Shown: positions 21,627-32,981 of the stretch, piece after piece
How positions within the stretch are numbered: position 1 is the stretch's first letter
Layout of the letters: the number at the start of each line of letters is the position of its first letter
Assembly: GCF_004664715.2 (NCBI RefSeq)
Contig: NC_051084.1
Coordinates: 58,833,334 to 58,897,333 of the forward strand
Direction of reading: 5' to 3'
Length of the DNA stretch: 64,000 bases
Origin: Peromyscus leucopus
Taxonomy: Eukaryota > Chordata > Mammalia > Rodentia > Cricetidae
Notes under the pieces: generated by a model
The model's database searches: none
Seen by the model: the letters and a program-made list of their open reading frames with translations, nothing else
Told to the model about the DNA's origin: nothing
Translations under genes and position numbers: made by a program

Positions 21627-24498
21627 GCCCAAAGAAGTTAGGTGAAGTATTTGAAGCCTGCTAAGGGCATCTAGCATTGGTGATCCTTTTATTTTAAAAT
21701 TTTTCATAATAAATGGCTTACATCATCTGTCTTGAAAGCTTTATTTATGAGTTACTATGAGAGTAGGAAAGTATTCTATTTGCAACTCACCAGCTAACCA
21801 AACAACCTAAATCTTGGTGGATGTGTGAGCATAGTACAATGTATCTATGGCCTCCTTTTGGCTTAGAGATGGGAGAGGCTCTGCCTAAGGATCTGGGTGC
21901 ATCATCAGCATCATGTAGAGTCTTGTGCTTCCCATGAAGTGTATTTACTGCTTCATCAGAATCACTGAGCAGAGGGTAAGCACAGACAGCTGGAAGAGTA
22001 TGCATCCTCACCATCATGGAATTAGCAATGTCTATGCATAGCTCTCGTCCATGCCTGTGCATCATCGTTCTTCACATTTACAGAAAGTTGTATGTTCTCA
22101 TACCTCAACTGGGTCTCATTTCTTATAAAAGGGCCTATGAGACTCAGACAACCTGTCTAAGAAGTTGTCTTATTGGGTTAAAACTATATACATATTCACT
22201 GCCCTGAGTTAGAAAGTCCTGAAATAATTTTTCTTATGATTCAAGACATACCCCAAACTGTCTAGTAAGAAGAAGTGCCATGAACACTTTTGTGAATACT
22301 GTAGCAGAGGCATCATCAATTCTGAAGTATTGACTGGTAGGGATTCATACATAATTCATATACTATGGAGAAAGCCTTAGGGAAAAGGCTCTGCTCCCTC
22401 CTCTGCCTCATTTTCTCCCTCCCCCATTTCTGTCTGTATGTATATATTTAGATCAAAAGTTAAACCATCACAGGAGAGAAAATATGGATAAGAGAATTTG
22501 ATTTGATTTACTATATTCTTGTTTCAGAGTGATTAATTTTTGAAGAACTCCATAAAGCCACAATAGCCCGTCTTGAACAGCTGTCTGAGCAGATGGGAGA
22601 ATGTGAGAGAACACTCTGCTGGTGGCTGAGGGCTGAAGCGAGAGAGGCAGGCTCATCCTAGAAGGAATTTATAACTCATTAATTCCAATAGGAATTCTGC
22701 AATTCTCCCTTAGGCACCTCCCATTTCCTCAAAGTAAACAACTCTTTTCTTCTTTCTTTCCTTGAATGAGAATCTTCACTGTGCTAATGCTGTCTCATTG
22801 AACTCTGTGTAAAGGCAGCTCACAGTGTAGTTTCCTGTGATGTTAAGACCCGAGACTGGAAGGAGGCTTTGCTGCTCATTGCTCCGTTATCATCAGAGCT
22901 TCTTTGTTTTCGTTTAAGAAGAAATGCTTCAGGCTGAAGAGATGTCAGTGCAGGGGTGGGGATGATAATGAGTGTTACGGTTTAGTGTTCCTTTCTAGCC
23001 TACTGAGTGTGATAGGGTTGAACTTCTCCGGATGCTGAGAGCCTCCTCTCACTCAGACAGTCCATGGGAGGAAAGATGTGTGGCTGCCACGAGGGGAGGA
23101 AAGGAAGGAGGGAGATAAACAGACGTACTCTCAAGAATTATGGTGGAAAATAGATTCACTCAGGAGGTTTGGCTTTATCTACACTGCTTAAAATTATCGA
23201 CCTCCAGGTATTAGAAAGTAAAATAGCTAGTCAATTTTCCTCAGCTTGAATCTTAATCTTTCATATGACATTACGTTGTGATAAATGGCTATTGGAAGGA
23301 CTGAACTTTGTGTCTGGCTTATTGTATATTTATTACTTCTAAATAATTGGTGAACTGTACTCCCGCCCCTCAACTGAAACACACTAAATATTTTATGTAT
23401 TCTGCATTTGAAAATGGAAGGGCTCACATGAGTTCTAAGAAAACAAAACCCTGGATCATTTCCTAAAGTTGATAATAACAACAATATTATGTGATCATTA
23501 TAGTCATTTGTAAATATAAGCATGATAAATGCAGCAGCTGCCCGCATGACCTGAGGGGACTGCTGCATTTTTATTAATGAGGCAAATGGCTCACTGCAGC
23601 ACTTGTGATAATGTAAGCTCTGCCTGGTCATGACCTGTTAATTGATCAGAAAACGTAAGCAGAGTAAATATAAATAAGATCTTCCCCCGCTATAACTTAA
23701 GAACTACTTGATTGCCTCTCCTATGAGGTTATTGGTTATTGACTCCAGTGCAGAAATGGATGTTCATCTGGAAACTTCATTCTCAGAAGAGAACTTTGAT
23801 GCCCCAGGTACCACAGTACACTTCCAAATGATGCTCAGACCGTTTCTTTCTTGCAACTTCTGTTTCGTGACTTATTTTAGTCTATTCATTCATACAAGCC
23901 TACCATTATTCATGGCATGACGACAGAAAACTTAATGTAGTTATTTGGCTGAGCCTTGTTGCATCTTGCATGTAACTATATAACTTCTTTCACATTATGC
24001 TGCAGTAAAAATGTAGACACTGCATTTTAGCTAAATGAAAATCAATAGAAAATATGAGGCTGGATTTTGTGGGTATCGGAAGACTCCAGAAAAGAGAGTT
24101 TTCTGTAGTCTGCCAGAGAGTTCCAAATGCGGACAGTAGTATTCTGAAGTGCTAACAACTGCAGAGCACTGGGAGTCCTGAGGGCAGGTTTCCCTTGTAC
24201 CTGCACTCAGATGAGGAGGGAGAGATGGGAAATTTCCTCCTGGAGCACCTAGGTCCTTTTTCTCCCTCTTCCTCCCAAATTGGAAGTTGTCTGCAGCCCT
24301 CTCTGAGATAGTTCTTTTCATGGTCTGTGTGCTGAGGTAAGTGACGGGTTCAGTGGTGCTCTGTGTCATCATTGGGCTAGGGCTCCCACTCTGCAATTCA
24401 AGCAAGAGCTGTGAGAATGCACCCACAATGGAGAAAACAATGCTGCTTGAAGCAAGTTAATGTTTTTTCTTTAAGTCAGATATTATGAACAAAACTGG
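21627..24498. other. Long unique stretch
   Basis: No gene or repeat was recognised in 2.9 kb. The 23520-23690 segment (tttttattaatgaggcaaat, then ctgttaattgatcagaaaac) has clustered homeodomain-like cores and little sign of repeats, so it could be a conserved non-coding element. The 134-codon minus frame at 23227-23631 overlaps it and lacks a recognisable domain. Confidence 0.35.
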
Positions 24499-24499
24499 C

Positions 24500-24537
24500 T
24501 TTTTCTTTTCTTTTCTTTTTTTTCTTTTCTTTTCTCT
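24500..24537. repeat. (TTTTC)n pyrimidine repeat
   Basis: Imperfect TTTTC units directly upstream of an LTR. Confidence 0.85.
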
Positions 24538-25023
24538 TGTCTCTTTGCCCTTTGGGGACCCACCACCCAGCTCTCAAAAGAAATACATAGAGACTTATTC
24601 TTGCTTATGAATGCCCAGCCTTAGCTTGGCTTATTTCTAGCCAGCTTTTCTTACCTTAAATTATCCCATCTACATTTTGCCTCTGGGCTTTTAGCTTTCT
24701 CTATTCTATATTCCTTTCATTCCTACTTACTCTGTGGCTGGTTGTGTGGCTGGGTGGCTGGCCCCTGGAGTCCTCTCTCCTCCTTTTCTCATTCTGCTCT
24801 CTCTTTCTATTTCTTCTCTCTGCCTGCCAGCCCCAGCTATTTTTCTCTCCTTCCTAGCTATTGGCTGTTCAGACCAATCAGGTGTTTTAGACAGGCAAAG
24901 TAACACAGCTTTACAGAGTTAAACAAATGCAACATACAATAATACAACACATCTTTGCATCATTAAACAAATATTCCACAGCATAAATGAATGTAACACA
25001 ACTTTAAACTGATATTCCACAAC
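24538..25023 (-). mobile_element. Solo LTR-like element, 486 bp
   Basis: On the minus strand it would start tgttgtggaatatcag and end caaagagaca, giving TG...CA ends. Plus-strand landmarks are gggacccaccacccagctct, cttagcttggcttatttcta, ggctggttgtgtggctggg and ttttagacaggcaaagtaac. I recognise it as an abundant rodent LTR-like repeat, but I do not assign a name. No TSD was seen. Confidence 0.7.
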
Positions 25024-25073
25024 ACAAAACTGCATCCATTCATGGAAATGGGAAATGTGTTGTCTACTGACTC

Positions 25074-25467
25074 TGTGCTGGTTACTTTTTGTCCACTTTA
25101 CCCAAACTAGTCACCTGGGAAGAGGGAAACGCAGTTGAGGAATTGCCTCCACCGGATTGGCTCATAGGTGTGTCCGTGGAACATTTTCTTGAGTGATTAT
25201 TGACACAGAAGGTCCCAGCTCACTGTGGGTGGTGCCAGCCTTGGGCAAACGGTTCTGGGTTGTGTACAGGAAAGGTAGCTGAGCAAGCCATGGAGAGCAA
25301 GCATGCAAGAAGTATTTTTATGCAGTCTGTGCTTCGGTCAGGTCTGTGTCCTGACTTCCCTCCATGATGGACTGTGACATGGAAGTACAAGTCAAATTAA
25401 CCCTTTCCTCCCCCCAGCTTGGTTTTAGTCCTGGTGTTTGTCACAACAACATAGAGAAAATCAGGAG
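25074..25467 (+). mobile_element. LTR-like rodent medium repeat (family B)
   Basis: It starts tgtgctggttactttttgtc and contains actgtgggtggtgccagcc, gctgagcaagccatgga, gtcctgacttccctccatga and a late ccctttcctcc. It ends near a degraded form of the common accctaactaagaca. Its order matches the reverse complement of the copy at 7526. Confidence 0.75.
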
Positions 25468-25629
25468 AGAAGCAAGTAAGCAGAAGCACCCACCTCTTCA
25501 GTCCTGAAGTCCCCTTTATTCTGGCTGTGCCACCTTTCCCTGCCAAGCTGGCGATGGGCCCTGCTGAATACAGAATGTTTATTATGTCTTCCAGTGTGAA
25601 AATGCTCTCCTAAGTGTGGTGTGCACACT

Positions 25630-25775
25630 GCTGATTGAATCCTAATAGCAACTGATCAAGACGCATTATCCCATAATACATGTGAGAAAACAGGCCAAGG
25701 AGCACCATCATCTGTCAAAGGAAAAACAGCCAGTAGGAATTAAAGTCAGGTCTTCCACTCCCAGCAGTTCGGAGC
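25630..25775 (+). mobile_element. MIR-like ancient SINE
   Basis: The motifs gaatcctaatagcaactga, then tgtgagaaaacaggccaagg and gaattaaagtcaggtcttcc follow the MIR order. Confidence 0.6.
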
Positions 25776-26103
25776 CTAAATTCCTCAATATATTATAAAG
25801 CCTCTCTTGTACCATGTTAGTCCTACAAGATTAAAAACAACCATCAAAGGCTTCAAACACGAGGCATGCGAGAGAACTGATGTCCACTACACTCTGATAC
25901 TGAATTTATAAGGTTACTAAGAAAGATGTAGGCTGGTCTGAGAATGTCTCTCAACAATCCTTAGAGCCCATATGAGCTTTGAGAGGGAGGTGCCTAGTGC
26001 ATCTGGTCAGTTTCAGAGACTTCCTGTGTGGGAGCCCACAGTGACCCCGGTTTGTGGCTTGATTTCATCTTGACTCAAGGTCAGAGACTTCAAGCTTGTC
26101 CTT

Positions 26104-26217
26104 GCTCTTTAAGGCTGGATAATGAGATGTTTGGCCAAAGGTGTGGTTACCAGATGTCTTACTCTTCGAGGCCAAATAACAAGATGTTTGGCCAAAGGTG
26201 TGCTTATCAGATGTCTT
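26104..26217. repeat. 57-bp tandem repeat inside a U3 region
   Basis: Two copies, 26104-26160 and 26161-26217, share agatgtttggccaaaggtgt and agatgtctt. They are diverged at about one site in six. U3 tandem repeats in retroviral LTRs often act as enhancers; that role is inferred only. Confidence 0.85.
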
Positions 26218-26297
26218 GAGAATTAAGGAGGTGTTTACACTTGTTTGTTCCTTGAACCATGGTGTCCTTGAGAGGGGTCTTTTGCCCCTCTTACTTT

Positions 26298-26325
26298 GGG
26301 TATAAAAAGGCTGTGAGAAATAAAC
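26298..26325 (+). promoter_or_regulatory. LTR TATA box and polyadenylation signal
   Basis: TATAAAAAGG at about 26301 and AATAAA at about 26320 sit close together, as in short-R retroviral LTRs. Activity is unknown. Confidence 0.65.
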
Positions 26326-26646
26326 TTGGGGATGCTGTGTTTTGATTCAGAACCCTCCCAAATCTATCCTGTGTCCCTGGCTCTGTTTTTCACTAGCTGT
26401 TTTTTTTCTCAATCCTCACTTCCCTATTCAGGACTGTTCGACAGATCAGGCAGGATGTGACATTCCTGAAGCTTTTAAGCTGTTTACTTCTTGAGTTTTA
26501 ACAACCTGTCCAACAGGGCAGGATATTTCACCTTCCTTTAGAATATCCTATGATGAACAAGCTTCCATGCAAAATGGAATGTTTCATCTCAAAGGAAATT
26601 GCCACAAAACAGATGCCCAACCAGAAACCTTATTTCAGATACTTGG

Positions 26647-27015
26647 TGCTGGAGATGTCTTTCTTTATGCTGTGAATGTGTGATAAATAAAACACTGATT
26701 GGCCAGTAGCCAGGCAGGAAGTATAGTATAGGCAGGATAAGCAGAGAGGAGAATGTTGGGAACAGGAAGGCTGAGTCAGGAGACTCCAACCTGCTATCCA
26801 GGGAGCAGCATGTAATGGCACAAGGTAAAGCCACAGAACACTTGGCAACACATAGATTAACAGAAATGGGCTGAGTTTAAATGTAAGAGCTAGTCAGTGG
26901 TAGGCCTGAGCTAATGGCCGAGCAGTTTTAATTAATATAAGCTTCTGAGTGATTATTTTATAATTGACCACAGGGTCTATGGGGCTGGGCAGGACCAGAG
27001 AAAACTTCAGCTATC
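26647..27015 (+). mobile_element. Solo LTR of family C (369 bp) with a 6-bp TSD
   Basis: It is flanked by acttgg at 26641-26646 and 27016-27021. It carries ataaataaaacactgattgg, agccaggcaggaagtatag, ttaattaatataagcttctg and gtgattattttataattg. The 6-bp duplication fits a class II ERV. The same family at 59343 has clean TG...CA ends. Confidence 0.8.
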
Positions 27016-27169
27016 ACTTGGTGTGTTCCAACTTAAACCTCCAACCTCTAATCTTATCATAAAGAAACACGGGGTGGCTTCGTAGGGGTTTCTCTGTCTG
27101 TCTCTAGCTCCTTCTTCTGAATTTGTTCTCACAAGGCAGTTACTCCGACCCAAGGTGTGTTCATTCATT

Positions 27170-27372
27170 TGCCAGCTAAATGGCATAAGAAGAAAGTAAG
27201 CTGTGTGCAAGCACTCATCTCTTTCTGCTTCTTGATACAATGGGACCTTATATCCCTCCTGCCATGTCTTCTCTAGTGTGATGGGTGTACCCTCAGACTG
27301 GGAGCCCAAACACTCTTTCTCTAAATTACTTTTCTTAGATACTTGTCATAGCAACAAGAAAGCAATAACATA
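27170..27372 (+). mobile_element. Partial LTR-like repeat (family A/B relative)
   Basis: The sequence ctcatctctttctgcttctt, then cctgccatgtcttctctag, then gtaccctcagactgggagcc and a late catagcaacaagaaagcaat follows the 3' half of the rodent LTR-like families seen at 8867 and 25074. Confidence 0.6.
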
Positions 27373-27514
27373 CTATCTTAGAGTCATAGCTAAGGGGCCT
27401 ATAATAAAAGGAGGTTAATGAAAGAAAACCATACATGTTTACTTAGCAAAATTTTTACATGCTGTAGGAGCCTTCTTAAGGAAATGAAGATATGTGGAAT
27501 TGGGAAGAAGGGTC

Positions 27515-27712
27515 AGCAGTTAAAAGTATGTACTGCTCTTCCAGAGGGTCTACCTTCAGTTCCCAGAACCCACATTGGGTAGCTCACAACCACATGTAAC
27601 TTCAGCAGCTACAGGGGATCTGACATCTTCATCTGACCCTGTAGACTCCTGCACTCATGCAAAACTACCCACAAATAAACATACACACATCATTAAAAAT
27701 AAAAGTAAATAA
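27515..27712 (+). mobile_element. B2/B3-type SINE
   Basis: The degraded head is followed by ccttcagttcccagaaccca, gtagctcacaaccacatgta and acaggggatctgacatcttc. The tail reads cattaaaaataaaagtaaat and is joined to a young B1. Confidence 0.85.
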
Positions 27713-27876
27713 GCCGGGCATTGGTGGTGCACGCCTTTAATCCCAGCACTCAGGAGGCAGAGCCAGGCGGATCTCTGTGAGTTCGAGGCCAGCCTGGGCT
27801 ACCAAGTGAGCTCCAGGAAAGGCGCAAAGCTATACAAAGAAACCCCGTCTTGAAAAAAACCAAAAAAAAAAAAAGT
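27713..27876 (+). mobile_element. Young B1 SINE, cricetid-type
   Basis: The head agccgggcattggtggtgca and core are close to consensus. The segment ctccaggaaaggcgcaaagc is a variant I associate with cricetid rather than mouse B1. A tail ccaaaaaaaaaaaa follows. The copy is inserted at the A-rich tail of the preceding B2/B3. Confidence 0.94.
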
Positions 27877-27911
27877 AATTAAAAAAAGAAAAAGAAAAGA
27901 AATGAAGACCC

Positions 27912-28048
27912 ACCTGGATATGGTAGCATGTGACTATAATGCCAGCATTTGGGAGGAAGAGGCAGGAGGATCTCAAGCCTGAGGTTTTCCTGACTACACA
28001 GCAAACCCTATCTAGAATGAATGAATGAATAAGCAAATAAATAAATAA
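27912..28048 (+). mobile_element. Old B1 SINE with GAAT/AAAT tail
   Basis: The sequence ctggatatggtagcatgtga, then cagcatttgggaggaagagg, then gcaggaggatctcaagcc is B1-like and diverged. The tail has expanded into GAAT and AAAT units. Confidence 0.75.
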
Positions 28049-28724
28049 ATACTCAAAGAAAGCATCAGATAAACCTGAGCCTCATCTTTAAGGGGGTTCA
28101 ATGGAGAGTGGACAGTTCTACAGAAACCAGTCAGGACAGAACATGTCTGAGCTAAAAATAAGCGACTAGGGAAAGCTTTGTATTGGAGAAAAGGATGACC
28201 GTTTGCTTCCAGGTAGACAAACTCTCAGGTGGAAATCAGCGATTTTTCCCAGGATTTATAGTTGGCTTCAGCACAGAAGGACAGGAGGAAGGTCTGGTTT
28301 TGTTGTTTCCTCAAATTCCTTCAGCTCAAAAATATTCTGCCAGTGTGCTGTCCTTTCAGGGGAAGGATGTCCTAGGCCATCAATGTCCATACCGTTTGCA
28401 CCAGTCCCGGTGTCCATGGCTGACAGTGTGTGGTGACAGCGTCCCTGGGCTCCATCATGCAGGTTATATCCTTTAACTCTTACACTTTTGACAGGCGCTA
28501 AGATAAAATTTGATACATCAAGGAAGCTTGCCTGTCTCTTCATGTTAAGAGCTATTTGCATTTTTCTTTTTGTGAACAGTCAGTTCAGATTCTTTGCCCA
28601 TTTTTTCTACTAGACTGGTTTTCCTCCCTTAATTTGGGAGAATTCTGAATATAATAGGAAAATTATGTTATTTTTGTCAGCTTATGTAAAGGACAAATAT
28701 ATTGCCTCTCTTTGTCTTTGTAGG
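28049..28724. other. Unassigned sequence
   Basis: A 97-codon plus frame (28183-28476) shows no recognisable domain. Nothing else was seen. Confidence 0.35.
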
Positions 28725-28925
28725 TGGTGTATGCAGGTGCAGGTCACATGTGAGACCAGAGACTGACATTGAAATGTCCTTCTTTTTCACTCTTCCCTTT
28801 ATTTTCTGACAGTCTCTCGCTGCAACTGGAGCTCACCATCTCATCTAGACTGGCTGGCCAGTGAGTCCCCAGGGTTCACTTGTTTATGTCACTCAGCTCT
28901 GGGGTTACAGGTATCACCACACCGT
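28725..28925 (-). mobile_element. B4-type SINE
   Basis: The plus strand reads tgacagtctctcgctgcaac, tggagctcaccatctcatct, actggctggccagtgagtcc and ggggttacaggtatcaccac. This is the reversed B4/B1-fusion order. Confidence 0.7.
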
Positions 28926-28935
28926 GCTGAGTCTT

Positions 28936-29075
28936 TTTGTTTGTTTTGTTTTGCATTTTTGAGAAAACATCTCGCTTTGTAGCTCATCTTTTGACATGGG
29001 TGCTGGGGATTGAAACTCAGGTTCTCAAGTCACACAGCAAATGCCACCTACCATTGAGCCACCTCCCCCAAACTC
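28936..29075 (-). mobile_element. B1/B4-derived SINE fragment
   Basis: A T/G-rich tail is followed by gagaaaacatctcgctttgt, ctggggattgaaactcaggt and gccacctaccattgagccac, the reversed end of a B4-like element. Confidence 0.6.
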
Positions 29076-29159
29076 TGGTTTACCTTTTTATATTTTTTTC
29101 TTTTTATTTTCTTTTGATAGGCAGATATATCTTTTGAGGAGTATGTAAAATATATATTT

Positions 29160-29318
29160 GCCTTTTAAATTTTTTATTTTGAACCAGGACTTTACTATGT
29201 AGCTCTAATTGTCCTGGAAATCTTCATATAGACCAGGCTGGCCTTGAACTCACGGAGATCTGCCTCCCTCTGCTCCCTGAGTGCTGGGATTAAAGCTGTG
29301 TGCCACTATGACCTGACT
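29160..29318 (-). mobile_element. B1 SINE
   Basis: The sequence gaccaggctggccttgaact, then gtgctgggattaaagctgtg, is clear reversed B1. Confidence 0.9.
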
Positions 29319-29324
29319 ACTCTT

Positions 29325-29482
29325 TTTGTTTGTTTTGTTTGCATTTTTGAGACAACATCTTACTTTGTAGCTCAGGCTGGCCCCTAGAACTCACTATCTA
29401 GGTCACATTGGCTCTGAATACCTAGCAATCCTTGTACCTCACCCTGGAGGCTGGGATTACAGTGTGGGTCACCACACCTGAC
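29325..29482 (-). mobile_element. Old B1 SINE
   Basis: The sequence ttgagacaacatcttacttt, then gtagctcaggctggcccc, then ggctgggattacagtgtggg is a diverged reversed B1, next to another minus-strand B1. Confidence 0.8.
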
Positions 29483-29984
29483 CTGTATTAGTCTTTAATT
29501 CAGAGCACTATGGCCTTTCTTAAATGCAAAGTTTGAAATTGTTGGGGGGAAAGCCAAAAAACCTGGACAGAGTTCACATAAAATTTGTGGATTTTAACCT
29601 GTTCTAGTGTGTGATATATTTTCCCTAAAGAAATTGATTTCCGCACAGTATGGTACCTGAGACTGCCAAGGTTAGTGGCCTGGACCTGGCTACACAGTAG
29701 GATTTAAGCCTGTGGGGTTGTATAGCCAAAGGATATTTATCACAGATCTTGGGAAGGTGCCCCCTCGCCTTGGGAGCCATTCTGCATTCTGGCTAAGCTT
29801 TCAGCCAAATGTTCATTCTGGGGAGCAAGAGATGAAAAAGGGAAAAAAAACACTTGACTTAAAGAGAACTCTGCCAGCAAAAGAGGAATCCTATTTTCTC
29901 TAAGAAAAGCCTTTGCAAGAGGTTTCAAACAAGTTGGTTTTATTGTTAAAAACCCAGAATTCCCCTCCGAGATTGTAATCATCA
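29483..29984. other. Unassigned sequence
   Basis: Nothing recognised. Confidence 0.4.
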
Positions 29985-30115
29985 CAATAATGATAAAATG
30001 CTTCACATACATTTAAAATTAAACCCCTGCAACACCCTTGTAAGCTAGATATTATCAAAATTTCATTCTGTAGCCCTTGTGAGGCTTGGAAATGCACAGC
30101 AACTTACCCGGGATG
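29985..30115 (+). mobile_element. MIR
   Basis: The sequence gcttcacatacatttaaaat, then cctgcaacacccttgtaagc, then gcacagcaacttacccggga matches the MIR 3' half (tcacaacaaccc, gtgaggta, gtaacttgcccaagg). Confidence 0.7.
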
Positions 30116-30495
30116 ATGGAGATGAAGGGATATGGTAGCAAGTCAGTCAATCCCTTCTGAGTTTTAGGACCAGGCCTTTTTACAGCCATAGCCACCTCTT
30201 GAGTTATAAAGAGGCTTGTTTAGTTTTTGCAAAATCTAGTTGCCTTAACCAAGCAATTTAGCTTTGAGCAGAAAACATTTGTGTTTCTGTGCCCACCGAT
30301 GTTGTCAAAAAACCCTGGGTGTTTTTTGTGTTGGTTTAGAAATAGAAATAAGCAAGTCACTCTGGATGTTTTCTGTCCACATTTGAGTCACACCAAGATG
30401 AGTCTGTGTCCCTCCATGCTTAGTAAAACATAAGGCATAGACAGACAGCCTTCATAAACTCAGCTTCCACATCTAGACCTGACAAGGTCATTTTA
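30116..30495. other. Unassigned sequence
   Basis: Nothing recognised. Confidence 0.4.
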
Positions 30496-30640
30496 TTTTT
30501 GTTTGTTTTTTTTAAAGAGGGAGGCATAAAGTTGGGTGGGTAGGGAGGTGAGGAGGAGCTAGGAGGAATCAAGGAAGAGGAAAACATCATCAAAATATAT
30601 TGTATGGAAACATTTTTTTTCTCATTAAAAACACCTACAT
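30496..30640 (+). mobile_element. L1 3' end (Lx-like)
   Basis: The sequence gggtgggtagggaggtgagg, then gaggaaaacatcatcaaaat, then atattgtatggaaaca matches rodent L1 3' ends of the Lx type. A related 3' end occurs at 50040-50175. Confidence 0.8.
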
Positions 30641-30714
30641 GAAAAAATTCCTTTGTACTAAACATTGTAGATTTTTATTCTTGTTATTATTCCCCAAATA
30701 ACACACCATAACAA

Positions 30715-30900
30715 TATTAATGTGGTATTTCTACTATATTAGATATTATGCACTATCTAGAAAGGTTTTACAGCATCTGTATAAGTTATGAATGAATGTT
30801 ATGTCATCTTACACAGGGCTTGAACATCCATGGATTTTAATAATTATGGGGTCCTTGAATCTGTTCCCTCGCATATAGGGGTGATGCTAGAGTAATAGGA
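30715..30900 (-). mobile_element. Tigger-like DNA transposon fragment
   Basis: The sequence acagggcttgaacatccatg, then gattttaataattatggggt, then ccttgaatctgttccctcgc resembles the reversed MER2/Tigger pattern. It is diverged and related to the piece at 13259. Confidence 0.5.
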
Positions 30901-30904
30901 ATAT

Positions 30905-31195
30905 AGATGTCTGTCTAACATACAATTATCATTTCCTTTGGTTATAAACCCAGTAGAGAGACTGCGGGATTATACCACATTGCAGTTACAAGTTGCTTTT
31001 CTGAGGAAATTTCATGCTCTTTTCTGTAAGGGCTGGATTAATTTACATTCAAGTATTTCCTTCCCCCATCCTTGCCTGAACTTCTTAACTTCAGACTTTT
31101 AGGAGGGTATATTGAGACATCAACATGCCTTTGTTTCTTACTCACTATATGTTGATTTTTTTTCATGTATCTGTTGATCATTCAGATGTCCTCTG
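30905..31195 (-). mobile_element. L1 ORF2 fragment, interrupted at its right edge
   Basis: The plus strand carries ggttataaacccagtagaga, then gctggattaatttacattca, then tcatgtatctgttgatcatt, which are reversed L1 ORF2 landmarks. The match stops abruptly where a MaLR LTR begins at 31196, so the LTR inserted into this L1. Confidence 0.7.
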
Positions 31196-31552
31196 TGGTG
31201 GTTTGAAAGAAAATGGCTCCCAAAGAGAATGGCAGTATTAGAAGGTATGGCTTTGTTGGCATAGGTATGGTCTTGTTGGAGGAAGTGTGTCACTGTAGAG
31301 GTGGGCTTTGAGGTCTCATATATGCTCAAGCCATACTCAGTGAGACAGACTACCTCCTGTTGCCCATGCAAGATACAGAACTCTCAGATACCTCTCCAGC
31401 ACCATGTCTGTCTGCCTGCTGCCTGTTCCACCATGATGATAATGGACTAAACCCCTGAAAATGTAAGCTGCCACCTCAATTAAATGTTTTCCTTTATAAG
31501 AGTTGCCATGGTCGTGGTGTCTCTTCACAGCAATAGAAACCCTAACTAAAAC
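31196..31552 (+). mobile_element. MaLR LTR (family A) linked to internal region
   Basis: It starts tgtggtggtttgaaagaaaa and ends cctaactaaaaca. It contains caattaaatgttttccttta before the end. The sequence that follows (agaagttggttattaggagt) is the start of the element's internal region, so this is the 5' LTR of a partial MaLR, not a solo LTR. Confidence 0.85.
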
Positions 31553-32981
31553 AGAAGTTGGTTATTAGGAGTGGGGTATTGCTGTGACAGGCCAGACCAT
31601 GTTTTTGTTTGAAGGAATATGGATCTTGGGACAGTGGATTAGAAAAGCAGTTGAGCTCTTCAAGTGAAGCTTAATGGTACATCCTAGTAGAAGCATGGAA
31701 GACATAGTTGCTGAGGAGGTTTGAACTGTGAGGGGCTGGCTCAAGATGTTTCAGAGGATAAGAATATTAATGGGTGGCCTAGAGATCATTCTTGTGAAAT
31801 TTTGGTGAAGAATGTGACTGCTTTTTACCCTTGTCCAAAGAGTCTACCCTAGGCTAAAGTGAAGAGTTCTGGATTAATTCCATTGGAAGAGGAAATCTCA
31901 AAACAGCCTAGTATTGACTCTGTTGTGTGGTTATTACTAGTCACTCTTATACAGATTTAAAATGAAAAGGAGCAAGAAAATGTAAAATTTGAGGAGAAAA
32001 GGAGCACTAGGAAGTGGAATGGAGCTAAGTCCTGAGTTCAAGGAGATAAACAGATTATGAAATAGAATAATGGGAGTGATGACCTCAGGGCAAGATCCCA
32101 CCCAGCTAAGTTTCCAATTTGTGAAAAGGAATTAAAGAAAGGCTTAGGCAGGGTGGTGGTCATGCATGCCTTTAATCCCAGCACTGGGAAGTCAGAGGCT
32201 GGTGTATCTCTGGGTTTGAGGCCATCCTAGTCTACAGATACATAGTTTCAGGACAGCCAAGCTTAGGCAGTGAAGGAAATCATTGAAAACAGAAAGCTGG
32301 TAAAGATGTTATTGAATGAGAAAACCATATTCCTGCCCCAGTAAGCAGCAGAACTTGGCAGCTTGAGCTACATGGTTCTGGAGCTAAGGATAGAAAAAAG
32401 GGACTATGGAATTTGCCTTTGTCACTAAGGAAAGTCACTGAGGCATGTGTCAGGGTTTCCCTGAATGGAAGCCTAGAGAGGCCATTTCATGAAGCTGTGA
32501 AGTTGAAGCCTGGATTACCTTGAAGACCCCAAGATTTTGGAGATGCCAGATGCCTGTGGGATACCTGCCAAGGAAAGCTGCTAACAGGGAATGGAACCAG
32601 CCCAAGAGGAAGAAGTATGTTGCAGCCAACAAAGCTGAATGGAGTTGGAGATCTAAAGAGGATTTTGGCATCAGAGCTTGGAGTTTGCCCAGCTGATTTT
32701 TGGTCTTGCTTTGGTCTGGTATTTCTTCACTATGCGTCCTTTCCTACTTTTTGGTAATGTGTATCCTGTTCTCTGTTGGCAGTTTGTGATCTGCTTTTAG
32801 ATTTTGATTTTTACAAGGAGATTACAGTTAAGAGACTGTATGTATCTCAGAAGAGACTTTGAACTTTAGACTTTTAAATAAGTTTGAGACTGTTATAGAC
32901 TATGTGGACTTTTGAAGTTGGAATGAATGCCTTTTTTTGGCATTATGATATAGCTGCAAGCTTTTGGGGTCAGGGAATTAT
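31553..32981 (+). mobile_element. MaLR internal region, cut by a provirus
   Basis: The last 500 bp match the end of MaLR internal sequences as remembered from human MST/THE1 (gagcttggagtttgcccagc, gattttgatttttacaagga, gaagagactttgaactttag, gtggacttttgaagttgg). It has no long open frame, as usual for these non-autonomous elements. A plus-strand B1 sits at about 32146-32270. The region stops about 10-20 bp before its own 3' LTR should begin, where the provirus at 32982 starts. Confidence 0.8.
32146..32270 (+). mobile_element. B1 SINE in MaLR internal region
   Basis: The core gcctttaatcccagcactgg is clear. The ten bases gcttaggcag occur at both edges (near 32148 and 32262), a probable TSD. Confidence 0.82.

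Larger units (their letters stand above)
26027..26430 (+). mobile_element. Solo LTR with TATA box and poly-A signal
   Basis: It starts tgtgggagcccacagtgacc, contains a TATA box (gggtataaaaaggc near 26300) and an AATAAA signal about 20 bp later (gagaaataaact). It ends in the region cctattca. The layout is that of a retroviral LTR in the plus direction, most like class II ERVs. A 57-bp tandem repeat lies in the presumed U3. No clear TSD was found. Confidence 0.7.

Noticed and set aside
23227..23631. 134-codon minus frame as a gene
   Set aside because: No recognisable domain; it overlaps a stretch that looks more like conserved non-coding DNA.
24538..25023. 6-bp TSD around the minus-strand LTR
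   Set aside because: The flanking hexamers do not match at the boundaries I chose.
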